The notes: generated by a model not told the origin, from the sequence alone. A DNA stretch of 64,000 nt from Marinobacter sp. NP-4(2019) (GCF_003994855.1 NZ_CP034142.1:2480001-2544000), one strand, 5' to 3'; numbered from the stretch's first letter, positions 52,682 to 62,876 are shown. Numbers and translations: made by a program.

Positions 52682-54229
52682 ATGGTGAAACCCAACACGG
52701 TAGTACTTCTGTCTATAGCTGGCTCCATGATTGCGGGTTGTGCAACCCGGGTACCGGTTGATATTGAAGACCTTCCTCCCACTGCCGCAGGTAGTGCCTC
52801 AGAACATATCATCGATAGAGATGACATTGGCTTCTATACAACAGGCAACTGGAATATATCCACAGCCATTCAAGGTTTCGAGGGACAGGACTACCTCATC
52901 TCAGATCCCGGAACAGGTGAGAATGTCGCCACCTGGAATCTAAACATTATCAGGACCTTTGATGTATACGCAAAGTGGACATCAACGTCACGCAGGGGTT
53001 CCAACGTTAAGTTTATCGTTCACCATCTTGATAGTAACAACAACCTCGTGACCGAGACTGTGACCGTTGATCAAAGAGAAAATGGTGGGCAGTGGTTCAA
53101 GCTCGGCACCTATCGCATGTCAACGCTCACAGGGCGTGTAACCGTCAGCAACGATGCTGATGGATGGGTTGTTGCTGATGCGATTCTGTTCCAGGAAACT
53201 GGCGTAACAGAGCCAGAGGAAGAACCAACGACAACAGACGATACAGACGGCGATGGCATTCCCGACGAATGGGAAATCCAATATGGACTGGATCCGAACG
53301 ACCCGTCAGATGCCGAACTGGATGCGGATGGCGACGGGCTTTCCAACAAGGATGAATACCTCTTACTGACCGATCCCACCAACCCGGATACGGATGGTGA
53401 TTATATTCCTGATGGATTCGAAGTGGCGTACGGTCTGGATCCGACACTTGATGATGGAGCATCGGACTCCGACGGAGACGGCCTTACCAACTATCAGGAA
53501 TACCTGGCTGACACAGATCCGAATGACAGCAACAGCGTATTGCCAGCTAACTCAGTACTGCTGACCTGGGAGGCGCCCACGCAAAGAACCGATGGGAGCA
53601 CTCTCGAAGAAGGTGAGATTGCACAATACGAACTCGCCTACGGCCAGACCTCCACTTCAGAAGAACGCATCATTGATAATAGCTCCACAGCATTCAGCTC
53701 CTATGGCGGCGGGCGCACCTCCACAGGGTATGGCGGGTACATCGGCGATAATTACTTCATCATGGACCCGGGATCAGGTGAAGTAACCGCCCAATGGCAG
53801 GTTTATGAACTCTCACCGCAAACATCCTACAACCTGTCGGCTCACTGGGTATCAAGTGACCTGCGAGCCTCGAACGCAACCTATCGCTATACCTATATTG
53901 ACAGTAACGGACAACAAGTCACGGGAACCGCTACCGTTGATCAGCGGAGCGATGGGGGAACCTGGCAGCCTTTGGGCTCCTTTGTAACCAGCGATACCTC
54001 GCTTGTTGTCGAAATCAATAATGATGCTGACGGTTACGTGGTTGCAGATGCGATCAAACTGGATGGAGCCGGTGGTGATGAACAAACCGTTTTCGTGGAA
54101 CCAACACCCTATAATAGTTATGTGATCCATGACCTCGCACCTGGAGAATGGCAATTCAGGATAAGAGCCATAGACACGGATGGCCTGGAAGGGGAATATT
54201 CTGAAATTGGCGTAAGAACAATCGAATAG
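52682..54229 (+). CDS. Lipoprotein with two golvesin-like domains and calcium-type repeats
   Basis: A 515-residue lipoprotein. The signal and lipobox are at the N-terminus (LLSIAGSMIAGCATR, lipidated Cys near 20). A first golvesin/xanthan-lyase-like beta domain spans about 40-180. Three Asp-rich TSP3/EF-like segments follow at 186-285 (DTDGDGIPD, DADGDGLSN, DSDGDGLTN), then a second golvesin-like domain (about 325-455). The C-terminus resembles fibronectin type III (YNSYVIHDLAPGEWQFRIRA). Each golvesin copy ends with NDADG(W/Y)VVADAI. Such domains bind polysaccharide at the cell surface. It may anchor the exopolysaccharide made by the neighbouring genes. Preceded by about 190 bases with no clear promoter. 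Confidence 0.85.
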   Translation: MVKPNTVVLLSIAGSMIAGCATRVPVDIEDLPPTAAGSASEHIIDRDDIGFYTTGNWNISTAIQGFEGQDYLISDPGTGENVATWNLNIIRTFDVYAKWTSTSRRGSNVKFIVHHLDSNNNLVTETVTVDQRENGGQWFKLGTYRMSTLTGRVTVSNDADGWVVADAILFQETGVTEPEEEPTTTDDTDGDGIPDEWEIQYGLDPNDPSDAELDADGDGLSNKDEYLLLTDPTNPDTDGDYIPDGFEVAYGLDPTLDDGASDSDGDGLTNYQEYLADTDPNDSNSVLPANSVLLTWEAPTQRTDGSTLEEGEIAQYELAYGQTSTSEERIIDNSSTAFSSYGGGRTSTGYGGYIGDNYFIMDPGSGEVTAQWQVYELSPQTSYNLSAHWVSSDLRASNATYRYTYIDSNGQQVTGTATVDQRSDGGTWQPLGSFVTSDTSLVVEINNDADGYVVADAIKLDGAGGDEQTVFVEPTPYNSYVIHDLAPGEWQFRIRAIDTDGLEGEYSEIGVRTIE

Positions 54230-54241
54230 GCAGAAATCGAT

Positions 54242-55408
54242 TTACCTGTGGATACCCAGTTCGCTGAATATATTGGCTATAAGGGCAATGTCAGCAGCTT
54301 TCACGTCCTCATGACAGGGAAGGGTCAGGAGTCTCGAGGCGAAATCGTCAGCACAGGGAAAGTGCTCCTCCTTCAGTAACTCATCAACACCTTCAATGCG
54401 TGGAAGGGTATTATTGTAAAAGGCAGTGGCTCCTATACCTGACCGGTTAAGCGAACGCAGAGCCTGATTACGTAGTTCATTATCCGGCGCCAATACGGCG
54501 TACCTTAGTCTCGGCGTTTCCGAATCCGGGTCACCACAAGCACGACCACTTTCCCGCTTCCCCAGAAGTTTCCAACCGAATGTCTCAATGAATCTCAGCT
54601 CCCTATCATACAGCCTATGAATCAAGGGCCGTCCATGAAAATAACGAATCCCTGACGACACCAGCTCTGCTGGAAGCTCAAGCCTGGAAATCATCTTGAG
54701 CTTACGGAACCGGGTTTCTCCAATTCCCAGTAAGGGTATTTTTTCCAGAAAATAGTATGGGAATCGGGCCATCAGAAGATTAAAAACAGACCTTTTAAGC
54801 ATCCATGTGAACCCTGTTACAAGATCCGACAACGGATAGCGATCAACAACCGCAAGGGAGCGATCAGCAAGCTCCCGGCGGATGAAAACCGCCCCTCCCC
54901 CCATAAGATTGATTGGCTTGCCACGACCAAAGCTCAATACGACCAGGTCGGCCAGGGGCTTGTCCGAGCTGACCGGCGGGAAGCGTTGAGCGGAATCCTC
55001 AATGAGAAACAGGTTCTTATCGCGACAAATCTGTGACAACACGTCCAAGCGCTCAGGGATACCCAGAAAATCCACTCCCACCACCGCCACCGTTTCTGTG
55101 GTGATAACATCCCGGACCCGAGCTTCATTCATGTACGGAGATTCAGGCAGAAGGTCCACCAAAACCGGCTTTCCTCCTTGTGCGATAATGGCTGAAACGA
55201 GGTCGGGGCACCCATAAGCGGGAATAATCACCTCGGGTTCCCGCACTTCGGGTTTATGAGCAATCGCAATGGCAACAGCTATTGAAAGTGCCTCAGTGCC
55301 TGAGCCTGTGAACTCCGTCCGGTAATGGTCATTCCAGCTCAAACCAAGTCCGGAAGATGCATCGGGGCGTGGTACCCGACTACCGACAGGCCTCAATTTA
55401 CCAAGCAT
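54242..55408 (-). CDS. DegT/DnrJ/EryC1/StrS-family aminotransferase
   Basis: A 388-residue PLP enzyme of the sugar aminotransferase fold. FTGSGTEALSIAVAIA binds the cofactor phosphate, VVGVDFLGIPE and LFLIEDSAQRFPP form the PLP ring-stacking region, and the Schiff-base lysine is in LSFGRGKPINLMGGG. It is shorter at the C-terminus than some family members, but the GATAFYNNTLP segment is present. Its partner is the GT2 gene just upstream (22 bases) on the same strand. It may make an amino sugar for the polysaccharide, which would give the formyl- and acetyltransferases a substrate. That link is inference. Confidence 0.83.
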   Translation of the reverse strand: MLGKLRPVGSRVPRPDASSGLGLSWNDHYRTEFTGSGTEALSIAVAIAIAHKPEVREPEVIIPAYGCPDLVSAIIAQGGKPVLVDLLPESPYMNEARVRDVITTETVAVVGVDFLGIPERLDVLSQICRDKNLFLIEDSAQRFPPVSSDKPLADLVVLSFGRGKPINLMGGGAVFIRRELADRSLAVVDRYPLSDLVTGFTWMLKRSVFNLLMARFPYYFLEKIPLLGIGETRFRKLKMISRLELPAELVSSGIRYFHGRPLIHRLYDRELRFIETFGWKLLGKRESGRACGDPDSETPRLRYAVLAPDNELRNQALRSLNRSGIGATAFYNNTLPRIEGVDELLKEEHFPCADDFASRLLTLPCHEDVKAADIALIANIFSELGIHR

Positions 55409-55429
55409 TGACAGATACCCGTGTTTCGA

Positions 55430-56569
55430 TCAGCGCTGGGATGGCGTCCATACAGTCATCCTCCGGCCCGACAGAAAACTTACCATGGCATGTACAGTCG
55501 CAATGTTGACCTGAACAAAAAAGTAAGGAATTTTTACAGCAGGATGGCCCCGTAAGGGAGGGTATACATAACCGGCAAACACCATGCCGTAGAACGCCAA
55601 TTGCGCAACGAGAGCCAGGAAATAGATGCCCCCCTTGCCCGCCAGTAATAACGAAGTAACCAGCAAAACGATCTGAAACCAGGGCGCAGCCCACCGCATG
55701 AGCTTATGCCCGAATACCTGAAACGCAAACGCACCAAAACGCAACGGGTTCAAAACCTCCGGGTGCCTGCTCACTGCGGTTATTCCTCTAATAATGGTTC
55801 TGACCTTCCTGTGAAATTCTCTCGAGGCATCCGCTACATCCTGATAATACCCGAGCACATCCGGCGCGGTAACGGCTACTAACCCCTCCCTGGCGCTGTT
55901 CAAAGCCGTATTGAAGTCACTCGGCGAATAGATATCCCAATGATTTAAACAAATATCTCTTCGGGCAGCGAAGAAAGAGCCGCTGAGTCCGACTATCCCT
56001 GAACGTGCGGACTCCAGCCTGCGCAGCCACATCTCGTAACGCACGTAGGCTCCTTCACCCACGACACCACCATCACGGCTGACAAACCGGTCCTCACTGG
56101 AGACAGCACCAACCGCCGGATCGGCAAAATAGCGCACCAGCTTGCGAATAGCATCTTCCGGAATAGCCGTGGCTACATCAGAAAATACGAGAATTTCTCC
56201 GGAAGACCTCAGGATTGCCTGATGCTGGGCGTGTTCCTTGCCTTTCCGTTCTTCTGCACGGGCAAGAAGAACATTGTGGTCCCGATACTCGCCAACAATA
56301 GAATCTGTGGCATCCGTGGAACAGTCGGAAGCGACCAGAATCTCCAGATCCGGATAGTCTAACCTCAGACAATTCTCGATTTTTTCCCGAATGCGCCCCT
56401 CTTCGTTATGTGCCGTTACAATGAGGGAAACTGTTGGCCAGTCACCATTTTTTACCGGATCGGGCAAGCTTGCCTGTTTCCGCTTGGGCAGGAGCATTAA
56501 TACAAGGGGATAGATCAGATAACTGAATACGGATCCCAGCAGGGACAACCAGAAGAGAAATACCAGCAT
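55430..56569 (-). CDS. Glycosyltransferase family 2, membrane-associated
   Basis: About 379 residues. An N-terminal membrane span (LVFLFWLSLLGSVFSYLIYPL) leads to a GT-A domain with VSLIVTAHNEEGRIREKIE, VASDCSTDATDSI (first acidic pair) and LVFSDVATAIPEDAI (metal-binding DVA in place of DxD). Three C-terminal membrane helices follow (about 310-370). It should add a sugar to a lipid-linked intermediate or polymerise a chain at the inner membrane. The start at 56569 follows GGAG by five bases; an upstream ATG (56623) would overlap the region shared with the divergent deacetylase gene. Confidence 0.86.
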   Translation of the reverse strand: MLVFLFWLSLLGSVFSYLIYPLVLMLLPKRKQASLPDPVKNGDWPTVSLIVTAHNEEGRIREKIENCLRLDYPDLEILVASDCSTDATDSIVGEYRDHNVLLARAEERKGKEHAQHQAILRSSGEILVFSDVATAIPEDAIRKLVRYFADPAVGAVSSEDRFVSRDGGVVGEGAYVRYEMWLRRLESARSGIVGLSGSFFAARRDICLNHWDIYSPSDFNTALNSAREGLVAVTAPDVLGYYQDVADASREFHRKVRTIIRGITAVSRHPEVLNPLRFGAFAFQVFGHKLMRWAAPWFQIVLLVTSLLLAGKGGIYFLALVAQLAFYGMVFAGYVYPPLRGHPAVKIPYFFVQVNIATVHAMVSFLSGRRMTVWTPSQR

Positions 56570-56695
56570 AGGTCTCCATCCATGTGAACCGGCATTAATG
56601 ACAATTCCGCTTGTGACTGGCAAAATTGCTCTGTTAACAGACTATACATGGACAGTACAGCCAAAACCATTGGCTACGCCCAAGGAGGCACGGAG

Positions 56696-57721
56696 TTGGC
56701 CTATATGCGATCTGGTCTGAAGTTCATTGCGCTGACAGTGTTGGCTCTGATTGGCTGGGTAAAAATCCGGTTCACTGCCCAGCCGACACTGATCATTCTC
56801 ACTTACCACAGAATATTGCCGAAAGACCATCCGGTGCGCCAGCAGGAACAGCCCGGCATGGTAACAGCCCCAGAAACTCTGCAGTCCCATATTCAGACCA
56901 TGAAGTCATTGGGCGCCATCCCCATTCATCTGAACGACTGGCTCGACAAACGGGCCGGCGGCGACCAACTTCCCGCACTTTCTTTCGCTCTAACGTTCGA
57001 TGACGGCTGGAGGGATAACTTCCAGTACGCCTACCCGGTTCTGGCTGCCGAAAATGTCCCTGCTACGATATTCCTGGTTACTCAACTTGTAGACACAAAC
57101 CAGACATTCTGGCCAGAGCAGGTTATGGCCCTGCTAACGACCAGAGCAATTCCGGACTCCCCTCCCGAATTCCGCTGGCTAATTCCCTTCTTACCCAGTC
57201 AAAAAGCAACAGAGAAACCTCTTACCTTAAACGAAGCGGATGAAGTAATAACTAGACTAAAAGCCCTTGATGATCAAACCATCCTTAAACATCTCAATGC
57301 CATACAGCCCCAAGAGCGTCAGTCAGAAGAGAAGGCCAATAGCCGTTCTATATTGAACACTCGAGAACTCGTCAACATGGCTGCGGATGGCTTGATCCGT
57401 TTCGGGGCACACACTCAACACCATTACCGACTGAATCGAATCGAAGAGACCTCTCTGCTGAAACGCGAAATCGTCGATTGTCTCAATGATCTGAGAGCTC
57501 TCGGGAAGGGTGTTGTACCGGTCTTCTGTTATCCCAACGGTGACATAACAAGTGAAGGAGAAAAGCTGGTAGCTGAGCACTACGAGGCAGCCTGCACCAC
57601 CCATACAGGGTGGAACAAAATGAACCGGGATCCCTTTGGCCTACGTCGTTTCAATTTGCATGACGGAAACAGTTATAGCTACCGCACCCTCCTTGCAACC
57701 ATAGGCCGCGGCATTCTATGA
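56696..57721 (+). CDS. Polysaccharide deacetylase family protein (NodB-like)
   Basis: About 341 residues with an N-terminal hydrophobic anchor (GLKFIALTVLALIGWV). The NodB catalytic domain has motif 1 ALTFDDGWRDNFQYAYPVL (metal-binding Asp pair) and motif 2 RFGAHTQHHYRLNRI, the histidines that bind zinc. VFCYPNG is the motif 3 region. It probably removes N-acetyl groups from the exopolysaccharide or an intermediate. The TTG at 56696 follows AAGGAGG by seven bases and is my preferred start; an ATG at 56648 is also open. It overlaps the next glycosyltransferase by four bases (ATGA). Confidence 0.87.
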   Translation: MAYMRSGLKFIALTVLALIGWVKIRFTAQPTLIILTYHRILPKDHPVRQQEQPGMVTAPETLQSHIQTMKSLGAIPIHLNDWLDKRAGGDQLPALSFALTFDDGWRDNFQYAYPVLAAENVPATIFLVTQLVDTNQTFWPEQVMALLTTRAIPDSPPEFRWLIPFLPSQKATEKPLTLNEADEVITRLKALDDQTILKHLNAIQPQERQSEEKANSRSILNTRELVNMAADGLIRFGAHTQHHYRLNRIEETSLLKREIVDCLNDLRALGKGVVPVFCYPNGDITSEGEKLVAEHYEAACTTHTGWNKMNRDPFGLRRFNLHDGNSYSYRTLLATIGRGIL

Positions 57722-58839
57722 GCAGTAATGAACCGCCTCCAGTTGTGACCCATATCGTTTCCGGCGACCTCTGGGCAGGGGCAGAGGTGCAGATTTACTA
57801 CCTTTGCAAGGCCTTGAAAACGTCAGGTGCAGTTCTACCGACCGCCGTGGTGTTTAACGAGGGCATTCTCAGCACCAAGCTCCGGGAAATCGACATGCCT
57901 GTAGACATTGCCGATGAAGGTCACCTAACCCCTTTCCAGATAATCCGGACGATCCGAAATCACTGTCGGAAACATCAATCCCGCGTTGTTCATACCCACG
58001 GTTTCAAAGAAAACATCCTGGGTATTATTGGCAAGGACCTCGCACGGGTGCCCTACTCCGTTCGTACCATCCACGGCAATCCGGAAACGGCGTTCACCCC
58101 CAGACGACCGGTTAAATGGCTCATTCACCACCTGGATATCCTCCTCGGCCGTTTCCGTCAGCAAGCGATCATCGCAGTATCAACCCAACTGGAAGAAAAA
58201 CTCCACCCCATGTTTCCGGGGAAAGTGCATAAGATTTTCAACTTCATAGATGTCGACGAAGTCCGTAAACAATGGCTTGTGCCTGAAAAGACACCGCAAA
58301 CCCCGCTTAGAATCGGGATCGTGGGGCGTCTGGTCGCGGTGAAAAGAGTGGACATCTTTTTACGGACCATTGCACTGTTAAATGAGCAAGGCCTTGCCTG
58401 CACTGGAGTTATCATCGGCTCCGGCCCCCTGGAAGGCCAGCTTCAACAGTTAGCGGAGGATTTAAACATCTCCGACCATATCGAGTTCACGGGCTTTGTG
58501 AACCCCGCACTCCGGGAATTGAGAAAGCTTGATTTACTCTTGATGACGTCAGACCACGAGGGGCTACCGATGACCTTACTCGAGGCGTTGGCACTTGAAA
58601 TACCGGTAGCTGCTCATCGAGCAGGGGGAATTCCGGAAATTCTCGATCATGGAAACTGCGGATGGCTGGTTGAGGATCAATCTGCCGAAAGCTATGCCTC
58701 AATAGCAACTACAATATTAGAGACAGGCGCGGGCAGAAACCGGAAACAGCAGGAAGGATTGGCCCGCGTCCGCGACGTATTCGGAATCCATAAAAACACC
58801 CTGAAATACATAGCACTATATAAAAATGACTCAGCCTGA
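57718..58839 (+). CDS. Glycosyltransferase family 4
   Basis: A 373-residue GT-B fold enzyme. The N-terminal domain reads THIVSGDLWAGAEVQIYYL and RVVHTHGFKENILG. The C-terminal donor-binding domain has RIGIVGRLVAVKRVDIFLR and the EX7E-type motif SDHEGLPMTLLEALALEIPV. That is the classic GT4 retaining glycosyltransferase pattern, transferring from a nucleotide sugar to a growing oligosaccharide on the cytoplasmic side. Coupled to the deacetylase gene by ATGA overlap; 54 bases before the pyruvyl transferase gene. Confidence 0.93.
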   Translation: MSSNEPPPVVTHIVSGDLWAGAEVQIYYLCKALKTSGAVLPTAVVFNEGILSTKLREIDMPVDIADEGHLTPFQIIRTIRNHCRKHQSRVVHTHGFKENILGIIGKDLARVPYSVRTIHGNPETAFTPRRPVKWLIHHLDILLGRFRQQAIIAVSTQLEEKLHPMFPGKVHKIFNFIDVDEVRKQWLVPEKTPQTPLRIGIVGRLVAVKRVDIFLRTIALLNEQGLACTGVIIGSGPLEGQLQQLAEDLNISDHIEFTGFVNPALRELRKLDLLLMTSDHEGLPMTLLEALALEIPVAAHRAGGIPEILDHGNCGWLVEDQSAESYASIATTILETGAGRNRKQQEGLARVRDVFGIHKNTLKYIALYKNDSA

Positions 58840-58893
58840 TTAAAAAGAGCGTGCACAGTAGGACCGAAGGGATTCCAATCATAGGATCGCACA

Positions 58894-60111
58894 GTGGCTA
58901 AGAGACAAAGGAAAATGCCGAAAATTCTCATGCTTTCAGATATAACGGGGCTGGGACCGGAATACCACGTGGGTGACGAAGCCATGGCTGAAGTTGCTAT
59001 TGAGCGCCTCGGCAAACGGGTCGGAAAACACAACCTCATACTGGGTTGCGCAGACCCTGCCAAAGTTCCGGAAACCTATGGAATCAAAGCATTCGCGTTC
59101 TACCACGTCCCGGATGAGCAGCTCCGCCGTTTACTGTGGAGAAAGCCGTTATCCTATTTCAAAGCACTCTTCACAAACATTTATCAGGTTCTACGCTGTG
59201 ACAAAATAATCATCTGCGGAGGCGGCAACATGACGAGTGTGTGGCCTGGCGTTCTTGAATCACGCCTGCGGCTACTGAGGATCGCCAACCTCTTCCGGAA
59301 AGACGTCTATCTGGTCAGCCAGACGATTGGTCCTTACACTGAAAGTCACCGCAAGAAGGTGGACGAAATACTGCCGAAAGCCAGGTGGATCGGCACGCGG
59401 GACATCCATTTCTCCCAAACCCAGGTTAGTGCGCCCGTTCATTTCGCACTGGACGATGCATGCTACCTGGAGAAAAAGCACAATGAAACGACCCGTGACA
59501 TCTGCTCACGGAACCAGCCTTTCGCCTGCGTTTCGATGAGAAAGTTTGGCGGAATGGACGACCAGGCCGTACTCAGAGTTGCCGGGGTTATTGAGCAGGC
59601 CGTTCGGGCGAAGAACCTTAATACAGTATTTATCCCCCACCACGCCCCGGGAGGGATCGCGGGCGACATCAAACTGGCCAATCAGATCCGTCATCTTTGG
59701 CAGAATGAGCAGTTTGAACTGGTATCTCCGATTCCGTTAGCCTCAGCATTAAAAGCATTAACGGCTGATAGTCAGCTTGTTGTATCCATGCGCTATCACC
59801 AGTTGGTTTTTGCACTGTCTACCGGTGTTCCGGCAGTGGGTGTCTACGTTGATGAGTATACCCAGGCCAAACTACGGGGTTCCTTCGAAGCACTGGGGCT
59901 CAAGCCGCTTGTTACCTCCGTCGCAGACATAGCGGCCAACCTGGAACCGTTGGTAGAAGAAGCTCTGAACTCCAGAGCCAATTTTATCGAAGCGGCGAAA
60001 AGAATACAGAAAGAGGCAAGGCAGCAGAGCGAACACCCTTACGACCTGCTTGCCGGCAAACCCGAGCAAGCCGGAATACAGCCACACCGGGAAGTAACAG
60101 AGGACGCTTGA
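58894..60111 (+). CDS. Polysaccharide pyruvyl transferase family protein
   Basis: A 405-residue protein of the CsaB/GumL superfamily, which adds pyruvate ketals to sugars in surface polymers. Recognisable blocks are the HVGDEAMAEVAIERL start, KIIICGGGNMTSVWPG (the conserved GGG motif), VYLVSQTIGPY, and SMRYHQLVFALSTGVPAVGV, the nucleotide-binding region. A GTG start at 58894 with AGGATC before it is used; an ATG seven codons later (58915) has AAGGA very close. Its neighbours are GT4 enzymes on both sides, consistent with an acidic, pyruvylated exopolysaccharide. Confidence 0.9.
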   Translation: MAKRQRKMPKILMLSDITGLGPEYHVGDEAMAEVAIERLGKRVGKHNLILGCADPAKVPETYGIKAFAFYHVPDEQLRRLLWRKPLSYFKALFTNIYQVLRCDKIIICGGGNMTSVWPGVLESRLRLLRIANLFRKDVYLVSQTIGPYTESHRKKVDEILPKARWIGTRDIHFSQTQVSAPVHFALDDACYLEKKHNETTRDICSRNQPFACVSMRKFGGMDDQAVLRVAGVIEQAVRAKNLNTVFIPHHAPGGIAGDIKLANQIRHLWQNEQFELVSPIPLASALKALTADSQLVVSMRYHQLVFALSTGVPAVGVYVDEYTQAKLRGSFEALGLKPLVTSVADIAANLEPLVEEALNSRANFIEAAKRIQKEARQQSEHPYDLLAGKPEQAGIQPHREVTEDA

Positions 60112-60113
60112 TC

Positions 60114-61274
60114 GTGACAGGGATGATGGTGTTGTTTCATTGCGAATCCAATCCTGGCTACGCAGCATCGAGCCATGAGCATACGTTCCTTGAAGTGGCG
60201 AAGCACTTTACGGGTGATATCAGTAAAGTGCATTACGCCTATGCCAACCTCGACAATGGCATGACCCCGTCCCTACCGGAAAACCTCACGAACGTTCTTC
60301 AACTGAGAACGCGATGCTCTGACCCCGATAGACTACGGGACGTCGAGAATTACATCAGGGACAACGAAATCACTCGCCTGCTCGGGTTTGATCAGCCTGT
60401 GTCCGCGCCAATGTACCAGGCGCTGAGAAGAGGAGGTGTTAAAACCTTTGTGTCCTATTGGGGGGCCCCCATGAGCTCCGTAAACAACGGGATCAAACTT
60501 TTGCTCAAGAAACTGGAGGTCTCCGCCAGGCGATACGGGCCTGACCATTATGTATTTCAATCGGAAGGGATGCGTAACACCGCAGTCAATGGCCGGGGAA
60601 TACCTTATTCGAGGACATCTGTCGTAAAGACTGGGATTGATACAGAAAAATTCTCACCTGACCCTACCCTGAAGCACTATGCCCACGAGTGCTTCAATAT
60701 CCCTAAGGAAAGGAGCATTGTCGTTTTCTCTGGCCATATGGAGCGGCGGAAAGGCGTACATGTGATATTACAGGCCGCTAAAGTACTGGTTCAGGACTTG
60801 AAACGAACGAATGTGCAGTTCCTGATTCTCGGAAATCGGGACGGAGAGAAAGAAAACTTTTCCGAATTCCTGCAAGACCCTGAGGTGAACAGACACATCA
60901 CATTCGGCGGTTACCGCAGCGACGTGCCCTCCCTACTGAAAAGTTGTTCTGTCGGTATGATTGCCTCCACCGAATGGGATTCATTCCCCATGTCGTCACT
61001 GGAAATGGCTGCCACCGGCCTGCCGATTCTCGTTTCAGACTTACCAGGACTCAATGAAGCCATTTCCTCCGATACCGGACGTACCTTCCCGGTAAATGAC
61101 TACAGGACTGCGGCACAGACCTTACACCGCCTTCTCGATACCCCCGATCACCTTAAAATGATGGGGGAAAAGGGCCGTGACCGTGTAATCAACTATTATT
61201 CACGTACGGCGCAGGCAAAAGGACTGATTAATATTATTGAGGTACTGGAAAATCAAGTGGAGTACTCGCTGTGA
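60114..61274 (+). CDS. Glycosyltransferase family 4 (second)
   Basis: About 386 residues with a GT-B fold. The N-terminus reads VLFHCESNPGYAASSHEHTF, the acceptor side contains VKTFVSYWGAPMSSVNNG, and the donor domain contains IVVFSGHMERRKGVHVILQ and STEWDSFPMSSLEMAATGLPI. The last block is an EX7E-like motif. The GTG at 60114 lies nine bases after AGAGGA; TTG (60108) and ATG (60123/60126) are alternatives. It is packed between the pyruvyl transferase and the flippase with four-base overlaps, so the block 56696-62731 reads as one operon. Confidence 0.9.
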   Translation: MTGMMVLFHCESNPGYAASSHEHTFLEVAKHFTGDISKVHYAYANLDNGMTPSLPENLTNVLQLRTRCSDPDRLRDVENYIRDNEITRLLGFDQPVSAPMYQALRRGGVKTFVSYWGAPMSSVNNGIKLLLKKLEVSARRYGPDHYVFQSEGMRNTAVNGRGIPYSRTSVVKTGIDTEKFSPDPTLKHYAHECFNIPKERSIVVFSGHMERRKGVHVILQAAKVLVQDLKRTNVQFLILGNRDGEKENFSEFLQDPEVNRHITFGGYRSDVPSLLKSCSVGMIASTEWDSFPMSSLEMAATGLPILVSDLPGLNEAISSDTGRTFPVNDYRTAAQTLHRLLDTPDHLKMMGEKGRDRVINYYSRTAQAKGLINIIEVLENQVEYSL

Positions 61275-62731
61275 CCCAGACACAGCAAATGGTAAAACAC
61301 TCAGCAATATATGCTTTCGGCAACATTTCAAGGCAGTTAGTCGGCTTTATAATGCTGCCAATATATACAAACTACTTAACCCCGGCAGACTACGGAGTTA
61401 TAGGTCTTTTAGTATTTGTAGTAAGCCTGTTTGAAATAATTTTTGGTGGACATATGTTTCAGGCGGTTCCAAAATTCTACCACCAAGAAGAAGACATAAA
61501 CCGAAAAAAATCTGTTGTTACAACTGCATTTCTTGTCACATCCTGTTTTAGCGGTTTTTCATGTTTTTTGATGGCATGGTTTTCAACGCCATTATCTAAA
61601 ATTGTCTTTGGAGATCAAGATTATAGTATATATATAGTAATTTTCTCCGCCCTAATACTCACCCATGCGCTAGAACTGTATTCTCTTACGTATATAAGAA
61701 TTATCAAAAAACCATGGACATTTTTTAATTTTAACATGGCCAAACTTGCCCTACAACTCGGCCTTAACGTTTATACTATTGTAATACTTGGCTGGGGCTT
61801 AATGGGACTAGCGTTAAGTAGTTTAATATCATCCGTATTAATTTCATTAGCCTTAACTACTTACACACTTTATCGAACAGGATTTAGCCCCAAAAAAGAT
61901 ATTTCCATTACCATCCTAAAGTTCAGTTGGCCTTTATGGATTTCCGGATTAATCGGGCTGTATATTGGATCTTCAAACAAGTACTATATAAGAATATTCT
62001 CATCTTTGGATGAAGTTGGACTTTATGAGTTAGCAGCCAAGTTTGGCGGCATTGTCATGGTACTTATCTGGAGTCCGTTTTCCCAGTACTGGCAAACAGA
62101 GCGATTTGCTATTGCAAAGACCGAAAACCCTTACCCGGCATATTCTCTCGCATTCAGACTAATATCAGCACTACTTATAATATCTGGCATTGGCGTTAAC
62201 ATATTCTCAAGTACAGTTATTATCTTAATGTCAGCCTCGTCATTTCACCCTGCGATTAATGCGATACCGTTTCTTGTTGTGGCATCCATTTTTCAAAGCC
62301 TTACTATTTTCAACAACTTCAGTTTTATGTATACCAACAACACCTTGGAAATCACGAAAAATAACGTATTCACGGCAGCATCAATAACTATACTCTATAT
62401 TAGTCTGATTCCATCTTGGGGGTTTGTTGGAGCGTCAATCTCTTTTGCTGCAGGTTCTATAGCTCAGTATATATACGCTCTTCATTCTGCAAACAAGCTT
62501 TATGCTTTAAAAATAAGTCAAACCCCTTTAACAATCGCGCTAGCTATCTTATCAGCAACCACACTGTTAGACGTAATATTAGTACCGCAGCAGGTTACAG
62601 CGAGTAGCATTATTTATAAAATATTTATTGCCGCCATTGGATCCATATTAATCACAATCACACTATTCAACAAGTCAGAACTGATCAACTCTAAAGATTA
62701 CATTATCCCTGTTTTTAAAAAGAACCGTTAG
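61271..62731 (+). CDS. Wzx-type oligosaccharide flippase
   Basis: A 486-residue membrane protein with twelve to fourteen predicted helices, of the polysaccharide-transporter branch of the MOP superfamily. The start is typical: VKHSAIYAFGNISRQLVGFI, then MLPIYTNYLTPADYGVIGL. It should flip lipid-linked repeat units to the periplasm before Wzy polymerisation. No Wzy polymerase is visible in the window. The gene is markedly AT-richer than everything to its left, with many isoleucine ATA and leucine TTA codons, a sign of separate origin. GTG start overlapping the previous stop. Confidence 0.92.
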   Translation: MTQTQQMVKHSAIYAFGNISRQLVGFIMLPIYTNYLTPADYGVIGLLVFVVSLFEIIFGGHMFQAVPKFYHQEEDINRKKSVVTTAFLVTSCFSGFSCFLMAWFSTPLSKIVFGDQDYSIYIVIFSALILTHALELYSLTYIRIIKKPWTFFNFNMAKLALQLGLNVYTIVILGWGLMGLALSSLISSVLISLALTTYTLYRTGFSPKKDISITILKFSWPLWISGLIGLYIGSSNKYYIRIFSSLDEVGLYELAAKFGGIVMVLIWSPFSQYWQTERFAIAKTENPYPAYSLAFRLISALLIISGIGVNIFSSTVIILMSASSFHPAINAIPFLVVASIFQSLTIFNNFSFMYTNNTLEITKNNVFTAASITILYISLIPSWGFVGASISFAAGSIAQYIYALHSANKLYALKISQTPLTIALAILSATTLLDVILVPQQVTASSIIYKIFIAAIGSILITITLFNKSELINSKDYIIPVFKKNR

Positions 62732-62876
62732 CGACAGCCTAACCTATCTGACTCAAAACAACTTTAACAAAACAAAAAATTAGGATTACTCGAGACTAAA
62801 AACAACAACAACCCCCTGCCAAGTTGACTTCCAACGGCACCATTTAAAACACCTCCAAAGTAAAATATAATTTTCC

